Shown here one piece after another: positions 1 through 5,859 of a DNA stretch of 6,813 bases. Numbering within the stretch: the stretch's first letter is position 1; every line of letters begins with the position of its first letter. The translations under genes and the position numbers were made by a program. Source of the DNA: Methylococcaceae bacterium UBA662. Lineage in GTDB: Bacteria > Pseudomonadota > Gammaproteobacteria > Methylococcales > Methylomonadaceae. Under the pieces are notes generated by a model. The model worked only from the letters and a program-made list of their open reading frames with translations. It did not search any database and was not told where the DNA came from. The stretch spans positions 1 through 6,813 of the forward strand of contig DBNW01000068.1 in the NCBI GenBank assembly GCA_002299425.1, written 5' to 3'.

Positions 1-78
1 CCGAAAGGTCGGGCAACGATAAAGCCGTTCAACGTCCTGGACGGGCTGCGGCCGGGGCGGAACAACCCTCATGGGCAT
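1..78 (-). CDS. possible start of the next operon gene, cut by the left window edge
   Basis: A minus-strand frame with ATG codons at 78-76 and 72-70 stays open to base 1 and would encode about 24-26 residues (MPMRVVPPRPQPVQDVERLY, then RCPTFR). It overlaps the last 44-50 bases of the hydroxylase gene. No clear Shine-Dalgarno sequence precedes either ATG. Hydroxamate siderophore operons usually pair the hydroxylase with an N-acyl- or N-formyltransferase, so such an enzyme is expected next, but 26 residues are too few to assign a family. A competing start is the TTG overlapping the hydroxylase stop codon at about 30-32, which opens a different frame (LNGFIVARPF). The frame could also be a chance shadow of the hydroxylase's low-complexity tail. 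Confidence 0.2.
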   Translation of the reverse strand, partial: MPMRVVPPRPQPVQDVERLYRCPTFR

Positions 79-1369
79 CGGCCACTGGCATCACTGCCGG
101 TTCTGCACTCCAGGTAATCGGCGAGCACTGCGACTGGACGGGGTAGTAGGTTTCGCCGAGCACGCTGTTGACAATAATGGCCGACCGCCAAGCCGCTAAA
201 CTCAGTTGAGCGTCGGCCACGCCGTGGCTGTTGCGGCCGGCGTTTTGCAGGTAAATCCGGTGTTGGCCGGGTCCGTCCCAGGGGACGGTGTAATCATCGG
301 CCAGCTTGGGGAAACCGTCACCGTCCAAATCCAGACGCGGCTTCAGCACGCTCAGGCAAGCGGGCAGTTGGTACTGGTAGCCGGTGGCAAAAATCACCTT
401 GTCCACGACCGCGTCCTCGGTGCGGTTGTCAAACCCGTTGCGCATGTACAGCCGCAACGCATCGGCACTGCGCTCCATGATGTACACCTCACGGTTGGGC
501 AGAATGCGGTACGCGGTCGGGTTGGGCGTCAAAAAATCGGCCGTATACAGGTACTTGGATAATTCCAGCAAAGTGGCAGGCGACACCCCATCGCCGGTAA
601 GCTTGTGCGATTTAACGACGGGCAATTTCCGCATCGGCGGCAGCCGGTGCAACTGGCTGACATAATCCGGGGTGAAATACTCGTTGGTAAAGGCCGTTTC
701 GTCCAAGGCATCCAAGCCGGGGCGGCGGCTGATCCAAACAATGCTTTCAGCTTGGCCGCGCTTGCCGGCCATCAACTCCAGAAAAATTTCCGCGCCGCTT
801 TGGCCACCACCGATAATAGCCACCCGTTTCCCAGCCACGCTAACGCCGTTGCCGACGTGGTGGTGGCTGTGCCAACACGAGGCACCTAGATGGTGTTCCG
901 CCCAGTTAGGTACGAACGGCGTCCAGCCGGTGCCAACCACCACATGGCGACTGCGTACAGTGAGACCGTCGCCTTGTAGGGTAAACCCGGCATCGTCAAG
1001 CCGCACTTCGCTGATACCCGCATTAAAATGCAAATTCGGCAATTGCTCGGCCACCCAGCGCAAATAATTGGCAAACTCCCGCCTCGGTGCTCTGGGAAAC
1101 TCGGCATTAACAAACCGATAGAAGCGCCCCTGCTTGACCAAATACGCCAAAAAACTGTACGGATTGCTGGGGTCAACGGGCGTTACCAGGTCTTTTAGGA
1201 ACGAGGTTTGCATGTGTGTGCCCGCCAACATCATGCCAGGATGCCACTTGAACTCGGCCTGACGTTCAAAAAACTGGCTGCGCCAGTCGGCAACAGGCGT
1301 CAACAAAGCGGCCAGGCTCAGGTTGGCGGGGCCAACGCCGATGCCGGCTAGATCAAGCAGGTTGTTCAT
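29..1369 (-). CDS. L-lysine N6- (or diamine/ornithine) monooxygenase, IucD/SidA/PvdA family
   Basis: A 446-residue flavin-dependent N-hydroxylase that uses FAD, NADPH and O2 to hydroxylate a side-chain amine, the first step toward a hydroxamate iron ligand. Visible motifs are the FAD-binding GIGVGPANL (about 9-17), WHPGMML (42-48), the HMQTSFLKDL block (52-61), the NADPH-binding GGGQSGAE (187-194), ALDETAF (221-227) and the FATGY motif (327-331). WHPGM, HMQT, NPYSF, FYRF and the ALDE..F..EYFTP stretch match remembered E. coli IucD more closely than Pseudomonas PvdA, so lysine or a diamine is the favoured substrate, though ornithine cannot be excluded. The ATG at 1369 is chosen because AAGGA lies six bases upstream; the TTG two codons earlier directly abuts that site. 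The last 25 or so residues (Ala/Pro/Gly-rich) extend past the end of IucD and look unconserved. The gene lies 59 bases downstream of the acylase gene, probably in one operon. No signal peptide is seen, so it should be cytoplasmic. Confidence 0.93.
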   Translation of the reverse strand: MNNLLDLAGIGVGPANLSLAALLTPVADWRSQFFERQAEFKWHPGMMLAGTHMQTSFLKDLVTPVDPSNPYSFLAYLVKQGRFYRFVNAEFPRAPRREFANYLRWVAEQLPNLHFNAGISEVRLDDAGFTLQGDGLTVRSRHVVVGTGWTPFVPNWAEHHLGASCWHSHHHVGNGVSVAGKRVAIIGGGQSGAEIFLELMAGKRGQAESIVWISRRPGLDALDETAFTNEYFTPDYVSQLHRLPPMRKLPVVKSHKLTGDGVSPATLLELSKYLYTADFLTPNPTAYRILPNREVYIMERSADALRLYMRNGFDNRTEDAVVDKVIFATGYQYQLPACLSVLKPRLDLDGDGFPKLADDYTVPWDGPGQHRIYLQNAGRNSHGVADAQLSLAAWRSAIIVNSVLGETYYPVQSQCSPITWSAEPAVMPVADAHEGCSAPAAARPGR

Positions 1370-1375
1370 GGGCAA

Positions 1376-1380
1376 TCCTT
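1376..1380 (-). promoter_or_regulatory. ribosome binding site of the hydroxylase gene
   Basis: The minus strand reads AAGGA followed by six bases and then ATG (1369-1367). This spacing selects that ATG over the TTG at 1375-1373, which would leave no spacer. It is the only clear Shine-Dalgarno sequence among the three genes whose starts are visible. Confidence 0.75.
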
Positions 1381-1403
1381 AAAAAAAATAAAAATCTAAA
1401 AAA
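1381..1403 (-). other. T-rich spacer between acylase and hydroxylase genes
   Basis: On the coding (minus) strand this stretch is almost pure T/A, with T runs of 6, 5 and 8, ending just before the AAGGA site. Upstream of it (about 1405-1434) only a weak stem (CGTC paired with GACG, large loop) can be drawn, so it is not a convincing intrinsic terminator. It may be an unstructured leader that helps ribosome loading (a U-rich S1 or Hfq site), or a partial attenuator reducing hydroxylase expression relative to the acylase. No function is demonstrated by the sequence. Confidence 0.3.
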
Positions 1404-1434
1404 GTAGCGTCGGGTACGGAACGTTGACGGCTGC

Positions 1435-3822
1435 CTACCTAACGGCCGCTACGGGTAGTAACCGGGTTTGCGCTACGGTATCCTCGGCCACTTGCCGGTC
1501 TTCGGTGTGCATCGGCACATACTCGCCTTGCGCCCATAACGCCAGCATATCCCGGTAATGCGCTGACCAGGGCCGACCGCTTTGGCCGGTCGGCAATACA
1601 AACACCGAGCGATCAGGGTCTGCTAAGTCATAAATGGCTCGGTAGACGGCACCTGACCCGGCAACGTACTGGCCCGTGTCGGGTTGATAGCGGTAGCCGC
1701 TGACGTTCACCGTATCCAGGCCACCGTCAACCGTTACCCGCGGGGCAAACCACGAGCCTAGCACCGGCAAATCGGTAAACGGCGTATGGGCAAATACGCT
1801 GATGTGGGCATCCTGCCACCGCCAATCGGCCAGGTCGTCGCCGTGGTGGCGTTGCAGCTCAGCCAAAGCCGCTAACAGTGCTTGCCGGCGTTCGCTGTAA
1901 CAAGGGGCTTGGCCGGGGGGGGATGGCACACACCAACGCCCTGCCATGCCATGCCGGTCGGTTAATACGGCTTGCAAAAACCCAGGGTGGTACTCGTCCA
2001 GCCAGTCGTAACTGTCACCTAACCGCTGTTGGCACAACACCGCCAGCAATTGCCTCAGCCATTCGGCAAAAATCAACGGTTGTGCCGCCGCACCGGTCAT
2101 CTTAGTATCCCAGGTTTTGAGCAAGGTTAAGGCCGTTTGCAACGCTGGTTCGGTACCCGACACGCCCAGCAAGTACGGCAGCAAGGCGTGAGCCACCGGG
2201 TTAAACACGTCTTGCTGGATGGCCTTAAAACTGGCCCGGTCGTGCTGCGGCTGCTCCGCTAATAACGCGGCAATGCGCTGCGCTCGGTACGGCAGGGTCC
2301 AGGAGGCTGTGATCAAATACGGATAACCGGGCGGGGTAATTTTTTGGTTGGCCGTAACTAAGCTGCCGTCGTTACTGCCGTGTTGTTGCGGCAATTGTGC
2401 AAACGGGATGTAGCCGTCCCAGTCGTATTCGGCCAGCCAGCCGGGTGCCGGAATCAAACCTTGCAGCGCATTGCCGGGGCGGCGTTTAGGTACTCGGCCG
2501 GCGGCGACAAAACCGATGTGTCCGGCGCGGTCGGCGTAGACCATGTTTTGTTGGGGAGCATGAAAGTTTTCGGCGGCCTCAAGAAACGCACTGACGGTTT
2601 GAGCCCGGCCTGCTTTCAGCAAAAACTGGGCGGTGCTGTCATCTTCAGCCAACCCCACCCAGCGTAACGCCGCCACCAGACCGGGCGGGGTGACGGCTTG
2701 GATGTCTGCATCAACGTCGGACACCACCGGGCCGTGGCGGCTGCTGCGCACGTTCAAGAATTCGGCCGCCTGACCCTTAACGGCGAGGGTTTCTTGGCGC
2801 ACAGTGAACGGCACGGTTGCCTCGCCATGACGGTAACGCTCTGGGCTGTCTGGTACCGGCCATTCAAAAAACAAATCCTGGCTGTCAGGGCCGGTGTTGG
2901 TGAAGGCCCAGGCCAATGCTTGATTACGTCCTAGCAGCACGCCGGGTACGCCTGGCAAAGTCGCGCCAATCACGTCTAAGCCGGGAGCTTTCAGGTGTGC
3001 TAAATAAAACAAGGCAGGGGCGGTAAACGGCACATGCGGGTCATTGGCCAACAACGGCTTGCCGGATGTTGAACGCTCGCCGGACACCGCCCAGTTGTTG
3101 GACCCTACCGCGTTAGCCCTTACCACAGACCGCCCGCCCGCCACCTGCACCGCTGCGCGCACAGGCTTGCCGTACAGCCGCTCAAGGTCGGGCAAATACT
3201 GCCGTGGCTCGCCCGGATAAGACGGCAACAAATCGGCCAGCCGCTCGCGGTCTAAGCGTTGGCTTAGGCGCAGATTGAACACTTCTTCTAAGCTGTTACC
3301 CGACAACTGCCAGGCTAATGTTTTTAACCACAACAAAGAATCCACCGGTTGCCACGGCTCAGGCTGTACATCAAACAACCTGCATTCTAAGCAGGTAAAA
3401 ACTAAAAATGTTTGCCGACCCAGGTACGCATTGACGCCGTGGGCGTAGGCTGTCAGTAACGCTTGGCTGTCGGCGTCTAAATGCCGCCAATTTTGCGCCG
3501 CTACATGCCGCAGCCCTAAGGTGCGGTGCAGACGGTCTTGCGCCAGTGCGTCAGGGCCGAACACTTCCGCTAGCCGCCCGGAACCGATCCGCCGGTTCAC
3601 TTCCATTTGCCAAAGCCTATCCTCGGCATGAACGTAGCCTAAAGCGAAGTAGGCATCTGCTTCGGACTGGGCCTCGATATGGACAATGCCGTAAGCATCG
3701 CGGCGAATATCGACGCCCGCTTTTAGCTCAGGTACCGCCAGCGACTGGCTGCTGTGGCACACTGCCGGCAGCAACCAGACCAGCATCAGGCAACAACACC
3801 ACGGTAAAAAAGGAACAGGCAT
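1435..3822 (-). CDS. exported penicillin acylase family Ntn-hydrolase, probable siderophore-precursor acylase
   Basis: A 795-residue precursor of the self-cleaving penicillin/AHL acylase family, which hydrolyses amide bonds of acyl chains. The hydrophobic N-terminus (about residues 6-21) looks like a signal peptide, giving a periplasmic enzyme. The alpha-chain region carries the family stretch DAYGIVHIEA..EADAYFALGYVHAEDRLWQM (42-73). The autoproteolytic junction is G240-S241 in AVGSNNWAVSG; S241 would be the N-terminal nucleophile of the beta chain. H263 in NDPH is beta residue 23, the same position as His23 of PvdQ. N492 in TANQK is the likely oxyanion Asn. Length is close to PvdQ (about 760). 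The residues after the nucleophile (SNNWAV) resemble general penicillin acylases more than PvdQ (SNAIAV), so PvdQ-like function is inferred from siderophore genes on both sides rather than from close similarity. The only in-frame start after an upstream stop is ATG 3822; no Shine-Dalgarno is visible. It is first in an operon with the hydroxylase, behind a Fur box. AHL or beta-lactam acylase activity is an alternative. Confidence 0.88.
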   Translation of the reverse strand: MPVPFLPWCCCLMLVWLLPAVCHSSQSLAVPELKAGVDIRRDAYGIVHIEAQSEADAYFALGYVHAEDRLWQMEVNRRIGSGRLAEVFGPDALAQDRLHRTLGLRHVAAQNWRHLDADSQALLTAYAHGVNAYLGRQTFLVFTCLECRLFDVQPEPWQPVDSLLWLKTLAWQLSGNSLEEVFNLRLSQRLDRERLADLLPSYPGEPRQYLPDLERLYGKPVRAAVQVAGGRSVVRANAVGSNNWAVSGERSTSGKPLLANDPHVPFTAPALFYLAHLKAPGLDVIGATLPGVPGVLLGRNQALAWAFTNTGPDSQDLFFEWPVPDSPERYRHGEATVPFTVRQETLAVKGQAAEFLNVRSSRHGPVVSDVDADIQAVTPPGLVAALRWVGLAEDDSTAQFLLKAGRAQTVSAFLEAAENFHAPQQNMVYADRAGHIGFVAAGRVPKRRPGNALQGLIPAPGWLAEYDWDGYIPFAQLPQQHGSNDGSLVTANQKITPPGYPYLITASWTLPYRAQRIAALLAEQPQHDRASFKAIQQDVFNPVAHALLPYLLGVSGTEPALQTALTLLKTWDTKMTGAAAQPLIFAEWLRQLLAVLCQQRLGDSYDWLDEYHPGFLQAVLTDRHGMAGRWCVPSPPGQAPCYSERRQALLAALAELQRHHGDDLADWRWQDAHISVFAHTPFTDLPVLGSWFAPRVTVDGGLDTVNVSGYRYQPDTGQYVAGSGAVYRAIYDLADPDRSVFVLPTGQSGRPWSAHYRDMLALWAQGEYVPMHTEDRQVAEDTVAQTRLLPVAAVR
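3748..3822 (-). other. signal peptide region of the acylase
   Basis: Residues 1 to about 25 begin MPVPFLPWCCCLMLVW and continue with LLPAVCHSS. The segment has a good hydrophobic core but no Lys or Arg before it, and three consecutive Cys (9-11). Cleavage is likely around the AVCHSSQS stretch (residues 20-27). C22 in PAVC is not in a standard lipobox, because the residue before it is Val instead of Gly/Ala/Ser, so a lipoprotein is unlikely. Confidence 0.6.
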
Positions 3823-3868
3823 GAGGTTTAATTTTGCAAAGGACGGGTTGCAGGATGCGGCTAACTTT

Positions 3869-3887
3869 TTTAATGAGAATCATTTTC
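3869..3887. promoter_or_regulatory. Fur box of the acylase-hydroxylase operon
   Basis: TTTAATGAGAATCATTTTC matches 15 of 19 positions of the classical Fur consensus GATAATGATAATCATTATC, including the central AATGA and AATCATT parts. It directly abuts the predicted -10 element and covers the expected transcription start of the minus-strand promoter, so Fe-bound Fur there should block transcription of acylase and hydroxylase when iron is plentiful. It ends 46 bases before the acylase start codon. Confidence 0.8.
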
Positions 3888-3916
3888 ATTCTTTAATAAT
3901 AACGCGCCGTTGTCAA
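3888..3916 (-). promoter_or_regulatory. sigma70-type promoter of the acylase-hydroxylase operon
   Basis: On the minus strand a perfect TTGACA (-35, 3916-3911) is followed after 17 bases by AAGAAT (-10, 3893-3888; 4 of 6 to TATAAT). Transcription would begin near 3881, inside the Fur box, leaving a leader of about 60 bases. This arrangement is typical of Fur-repressed promoters. An extracytoplasmic sigma factor (PvdS-like) promoter was not recognised. Confidence 0.6.
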
Positions 3917-4030
3917 TAAAAATTCACGCTAGGCCGGTCACTCTACCGACGCCTTACCCGACCCGCTATCGGCACGGTAACAGCGCTTGTCACTTCGGCT
4001 TTTTGCTGGCTAAAGCGTTCGTGCTGAGCC

Positions 4031-4065
4031 TGCCTAGGCACACACTAAGCTTTCGCCTAGCGAAA
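4031..4065. repeat. two adjacent short palindromes sharing a CCTAG core
   Basis: TGCCTAGGCA (4031-4040) is a perfect 10-base palindrome. TTTCGC-CTA-GCGAAA (4051-4065) is a perfect 6-base stem with a three-base loop. The sequence CGCTAGGC at 3927-3934 is the reverse complement of GCCTAGCG at 4055-4062. No T-run follows on either strand, so this is not a normal terminator. It might be an operator for a local regulator, the remains of a small inverted-repeat element, or chance. Confidence 0.35.
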
Positions 4066-4086
4066 AACAAAGGGCTGCTTAACTAC

Positions 4087-4116
4087 TTCACAAGGCCGAA
4101 TCTAATTAAGAATGAT
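4087..4116 (+). promoter_or_regulatory. tentative promoter of the exporter gene
   Basis: TTCACA at 4087-4092 (5 of 6 to the -35 consensus) is followed after 18 bases by AATGAT at 4111-4116 (4 of 6 to the -10), placing the start of transcription inside the Fur-like box at 4108-4126, as on the acylase side. A competing -10, TAGAAT at 4150-4155, is a better hexamer (5 of 6) but has no good -35 at the right distance. The choice is uncertain. Confidence 0.35.
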
Positions 4117-4126
4117 TGTTATTTTT
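4108..4126. promoter_or_regulatory. probable Fur box upstream of the exporter gene
   Basis: AAGAATGATTGTTATTTTT matches 12 of 19 positions of the Fur consensus; the left half (AATGAT) is good and the right half is degenerate. It lies 64 bases before the exporter ATG. Binding here would bring the exporter under the same iron control as the acylase operon, but the match is clearly weaker than the box at 3869-3887. Confidence 0.5.
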
Positions 4127-4190
4127 TTATGCAATCAACCTGTTTTCGGTAGAATCTGCAAACACTGCCCGACACTACTCAGCCATCGCC

Positions 4191-5825
4191 ATGAATCTCA
4201 TCGCCTTATTGTTCAAGCAATTTAAGCTGACCTTAGTTTTCACTATGGCCTTGAGCATAACCAGTGCCAGTTTGGCGGTGGTCGTAATGGCTTATGTCAA
4301 CGACCATTTCCTGCATGCACAACGGGACTTGGCCCCGGCATTGCTAGAATTCATGGGGTTGCTGGTGTTAGCGTTCATAATCGGCACCCTAGCTCAAGCC
4401 AGCATGACCCAATTAGGCCACCGTCTGGTGTGCCAATTGCGGCAAACACTGGTGAAACGGGTGTTGGACACGCCCCTAGAGCATCTGGAACAGTTAGGGC
4501 CGGGGCGCATTCTGGCCAGCTTAAGCGGCGACATTCAGCATCTAACTTCCGCTTTTATCAACTTACCCAATAGCGTGTACGGATTGACGCTTACCGTAGG
4601 CGGCTTAAGCTATCTGGCGTGGTTGTCGCTGCCCTTGTTTGGGGCTACGGCAGCATGGCTGCTGCTAACCGTTTTGGTCGCCTGGTTGTTGATGGTTAAA
4701 ACCTACCTACACATCGATCAAGCCCGGGCCACCGAAGATTTGCTGTGTGAGGATTACCAAGCGGTGCTATCGGGCCGCAAGGAACTGGCCTTAAACCAAG
4801 ACCGCGCCCGCAGCTTCTACCAGCAAGATTTCTCGCCCCATGCCAAACAAAGCAAAAACCAGGATATCCGGGCCGACCGCCTGCACAGCCTGAACGAAAA
4901 CTGGACGAATGCCATGATGCTAGGGGCCATTGCTTGGGTGTTTTTTTTGGCGCATGAATTTCGTTGGGGCAGTCACGAAACGGCGACCACGTTTTCCTTG
5001 ACCCTGTTGTTTCTGCGGACACCGCTGACCGGTCTGGTGTCGGCATTGCCGAGCTTGTTAGCCGGCGGCGTGGCCTTAACCAAGCTCAACAGCTTAGACT
5101 TAGCCGCTTATCAGGCCGATTTCCGAACTCCCTCCGAGAGCGACTGCGACACTTGGCAAACCCTCACCCTAAATGGCGTCACCTACCGCCATCCGCATAC
5201 CGACGGCAACCGGGCATTCACGGTCGGGCCGTTGCAGTTCACGCTCAAACGCGGCGAGACGGTGTTTATTGTCGGCGGCAACGGCAGCGGCAAAACCACG
5301 TTTTTAAGGTTGCTGACCGGTTTGTACACCCCCCAGCAGGGGACTGTTGAAGTAGACAAGCTGTCCTGGCCACAAACCGCAAAAGCCGCGTACCGGAAGT
5401 TGTTCGCAGCGGTGTTTGCCGATTTTTACCTGTTTCCGCAGTTGTTAGGCCCCAACGGCCAAATCGCCGCCAACCAAGACGTTCATTTTTGGTTAGCCCG
5501 GCTGGAACTAACCAATAAAACCGAAATTATCGGCGACCGACTCAGCGATACCCGGTTGTCCCAAGGCCAACGCAAGCGGCTGGCCTTGTTGCTGGCCATT
5601 TTAGAAGACCGCCCGGTGATCGTATTGGATGAATGGGCTGCCGACCAAGACCCCGGCTACCGGCGCACTTTTTACCAAGAAATTTTGCCGCTACTGAAAA
5701 CCCAAGGGAAAACTGTCGTTGCCGTAAGCCATGATGAAACTTACTTTGACTGCGCTGACCGGGTTGTAAAAATGGTCGACGGCCTACTCTTTGATCTAAC
5801 CGCCGTAACGCACAAGCGTCACTAA
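4191..5825 (+). CDS. cyclic-peptide/siderophore ABC exporter, PvdE/SyrD type
   Basis: A 544-residue half-transporter with fused membrane and ATPase domains, the size of PvdE (about 550). The membrane domain has about six hydrophobic segments (near 12-36, 52-72, 125-145, 147-168, 240-256 and 268-290). The nucleotide-binding domain starts near 325 and shows Walker A GGNGSGKTT (362-370), VFADFYLFPQL (408-418, the VF.DFYLF block typical of PvdE/SyrD, in the Q-loop region), signature LSQGQ (456-460), Walker B VIVLDE (476-481), D-loop AADQDP (483-488) and the switch His514. It would act as a homodimer in the inner membrane. PvdE is thought to carry the acylated pyoverdine precursor to the periplasm; the same role here fits the divergently transcribed periplasmic acylase and the convergent NRPS end. 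ATG 4191 is preferred because the earlier in-frame TTG at 4116 lies inside the Fur-like box and predicted -10; this also gives the family's usual N-terminus. No Shine-Dalgarno is visible. Confidence 0.92.
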   Translation: MNLIALLFKQFKLTLVFTMALSITSASLAVVVMAYVNDHFLHAQRDLAPALLEFMGLLVLAFIIGTLAQASMTQLGHRLVCQLRQTLVKRVLDTPLEHLEQLGPGRILASLSGDIQHLTSAFINLPNSVYGLTLTVGGLSYLAWLSLPLFGATAAWLLLTVLVAWLLMVKTYLHIDQARATEDLLCEDYQAVLSGRKELALNQDRARSFYQQDFSPHAKQSKNQDIRADRLHSLNENWTNAMMLGAIAWVFFLAHEFRWGSHETATTFSLTLLFLRTPLTGLVSALPSLLAGGVALTKLNSLDLAAYQADFRTPSESDCDTWQTLTLNGVTYRHPHTDGNRAFTVGPLQFTLKRGETVFIVGGNGSGKTTFLRLLTGLYTPQQGTVEVDKLSWPQTAKAAYRKLFAAVFADFYLFPQLLGPNGQIAANQDVHFWLARLELTNKTEIIGDRLSDTRLSQGQRKRLALLLAILEDRPVIVLDEWAADQDPGYRRTFYQEILPLLKTQGKTVVAVSHDETYFDCADRVVKMVDGLLFDLTAVTHKRH

Positions 5826-5859
5826 CCTGCGCGGTGCTCTGAATACTAATGCGCCCTGT

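Larger units (their letters stand above)
3823..4190. promoter_or_regulatory. divergent intergenic control region
   Basis: These 368 bases separate the start codons of the acylase (minus) and the exporter (plus). The region holds a Fur box with a sigma70-like promoter for the acylase side, a weaker Fur-like box with a poor promoter for the exporter side, and two short palindromes between them. Open frames inside it (for example 3910-4152 plus) show no recognisable protein features, run over the second Fur-like box and have no Shine-Dalgarno, so no gene is called here. Confidence 0.7.

Noticed and set aside
1370..1375. Hydroxylase start at TTG 1375.
   Set aside because: It directly abuts the AAGGA site, leaving no spacer, whereas the ATG at 1369 has normal six-base spacing and an IucD-like beginning.
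2380..2667. Plus-strand open frames opposite the acylase, hydroxylase and thioesterase genes.
   Set aside because: They are antisense shadows of well-supported genes, with no recognisable domain and no ribosome binding site.
3748..3765. Lipoprotein signal (Cys22 after LLPAV) in the acylase.
   Set aside because: The residue before the Cys is Val instead of Gly/Ala/Ser and there is no basic N-terminus, so it does not fit a lipobox.
3910..4152. An 80-codon plus-strand frame in the intergenic region.
   Set aside because: It has no Shine-Dalgarno or recognisable motif and runs across the exporter's Fur-like box and promoter region.
4116..4190. N-terminal extension of the exporter from TTG 4116 (25 extra residues).
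   Set aside because: The TTG lies within the Fur-like box and the predicted -10, and the extension has no Shine-Dalgarno. ATG 4191 gives a PvdE-sized protein with the expected N-terminus.
5826..5859. Bidirectional terminator between exporter and NRPS genes.
   Set aside because: Only a five-pair stem with a G-T wobble and a 13-base loop can be drawn (GGTGC with GCGCC), with no T-run on either side.
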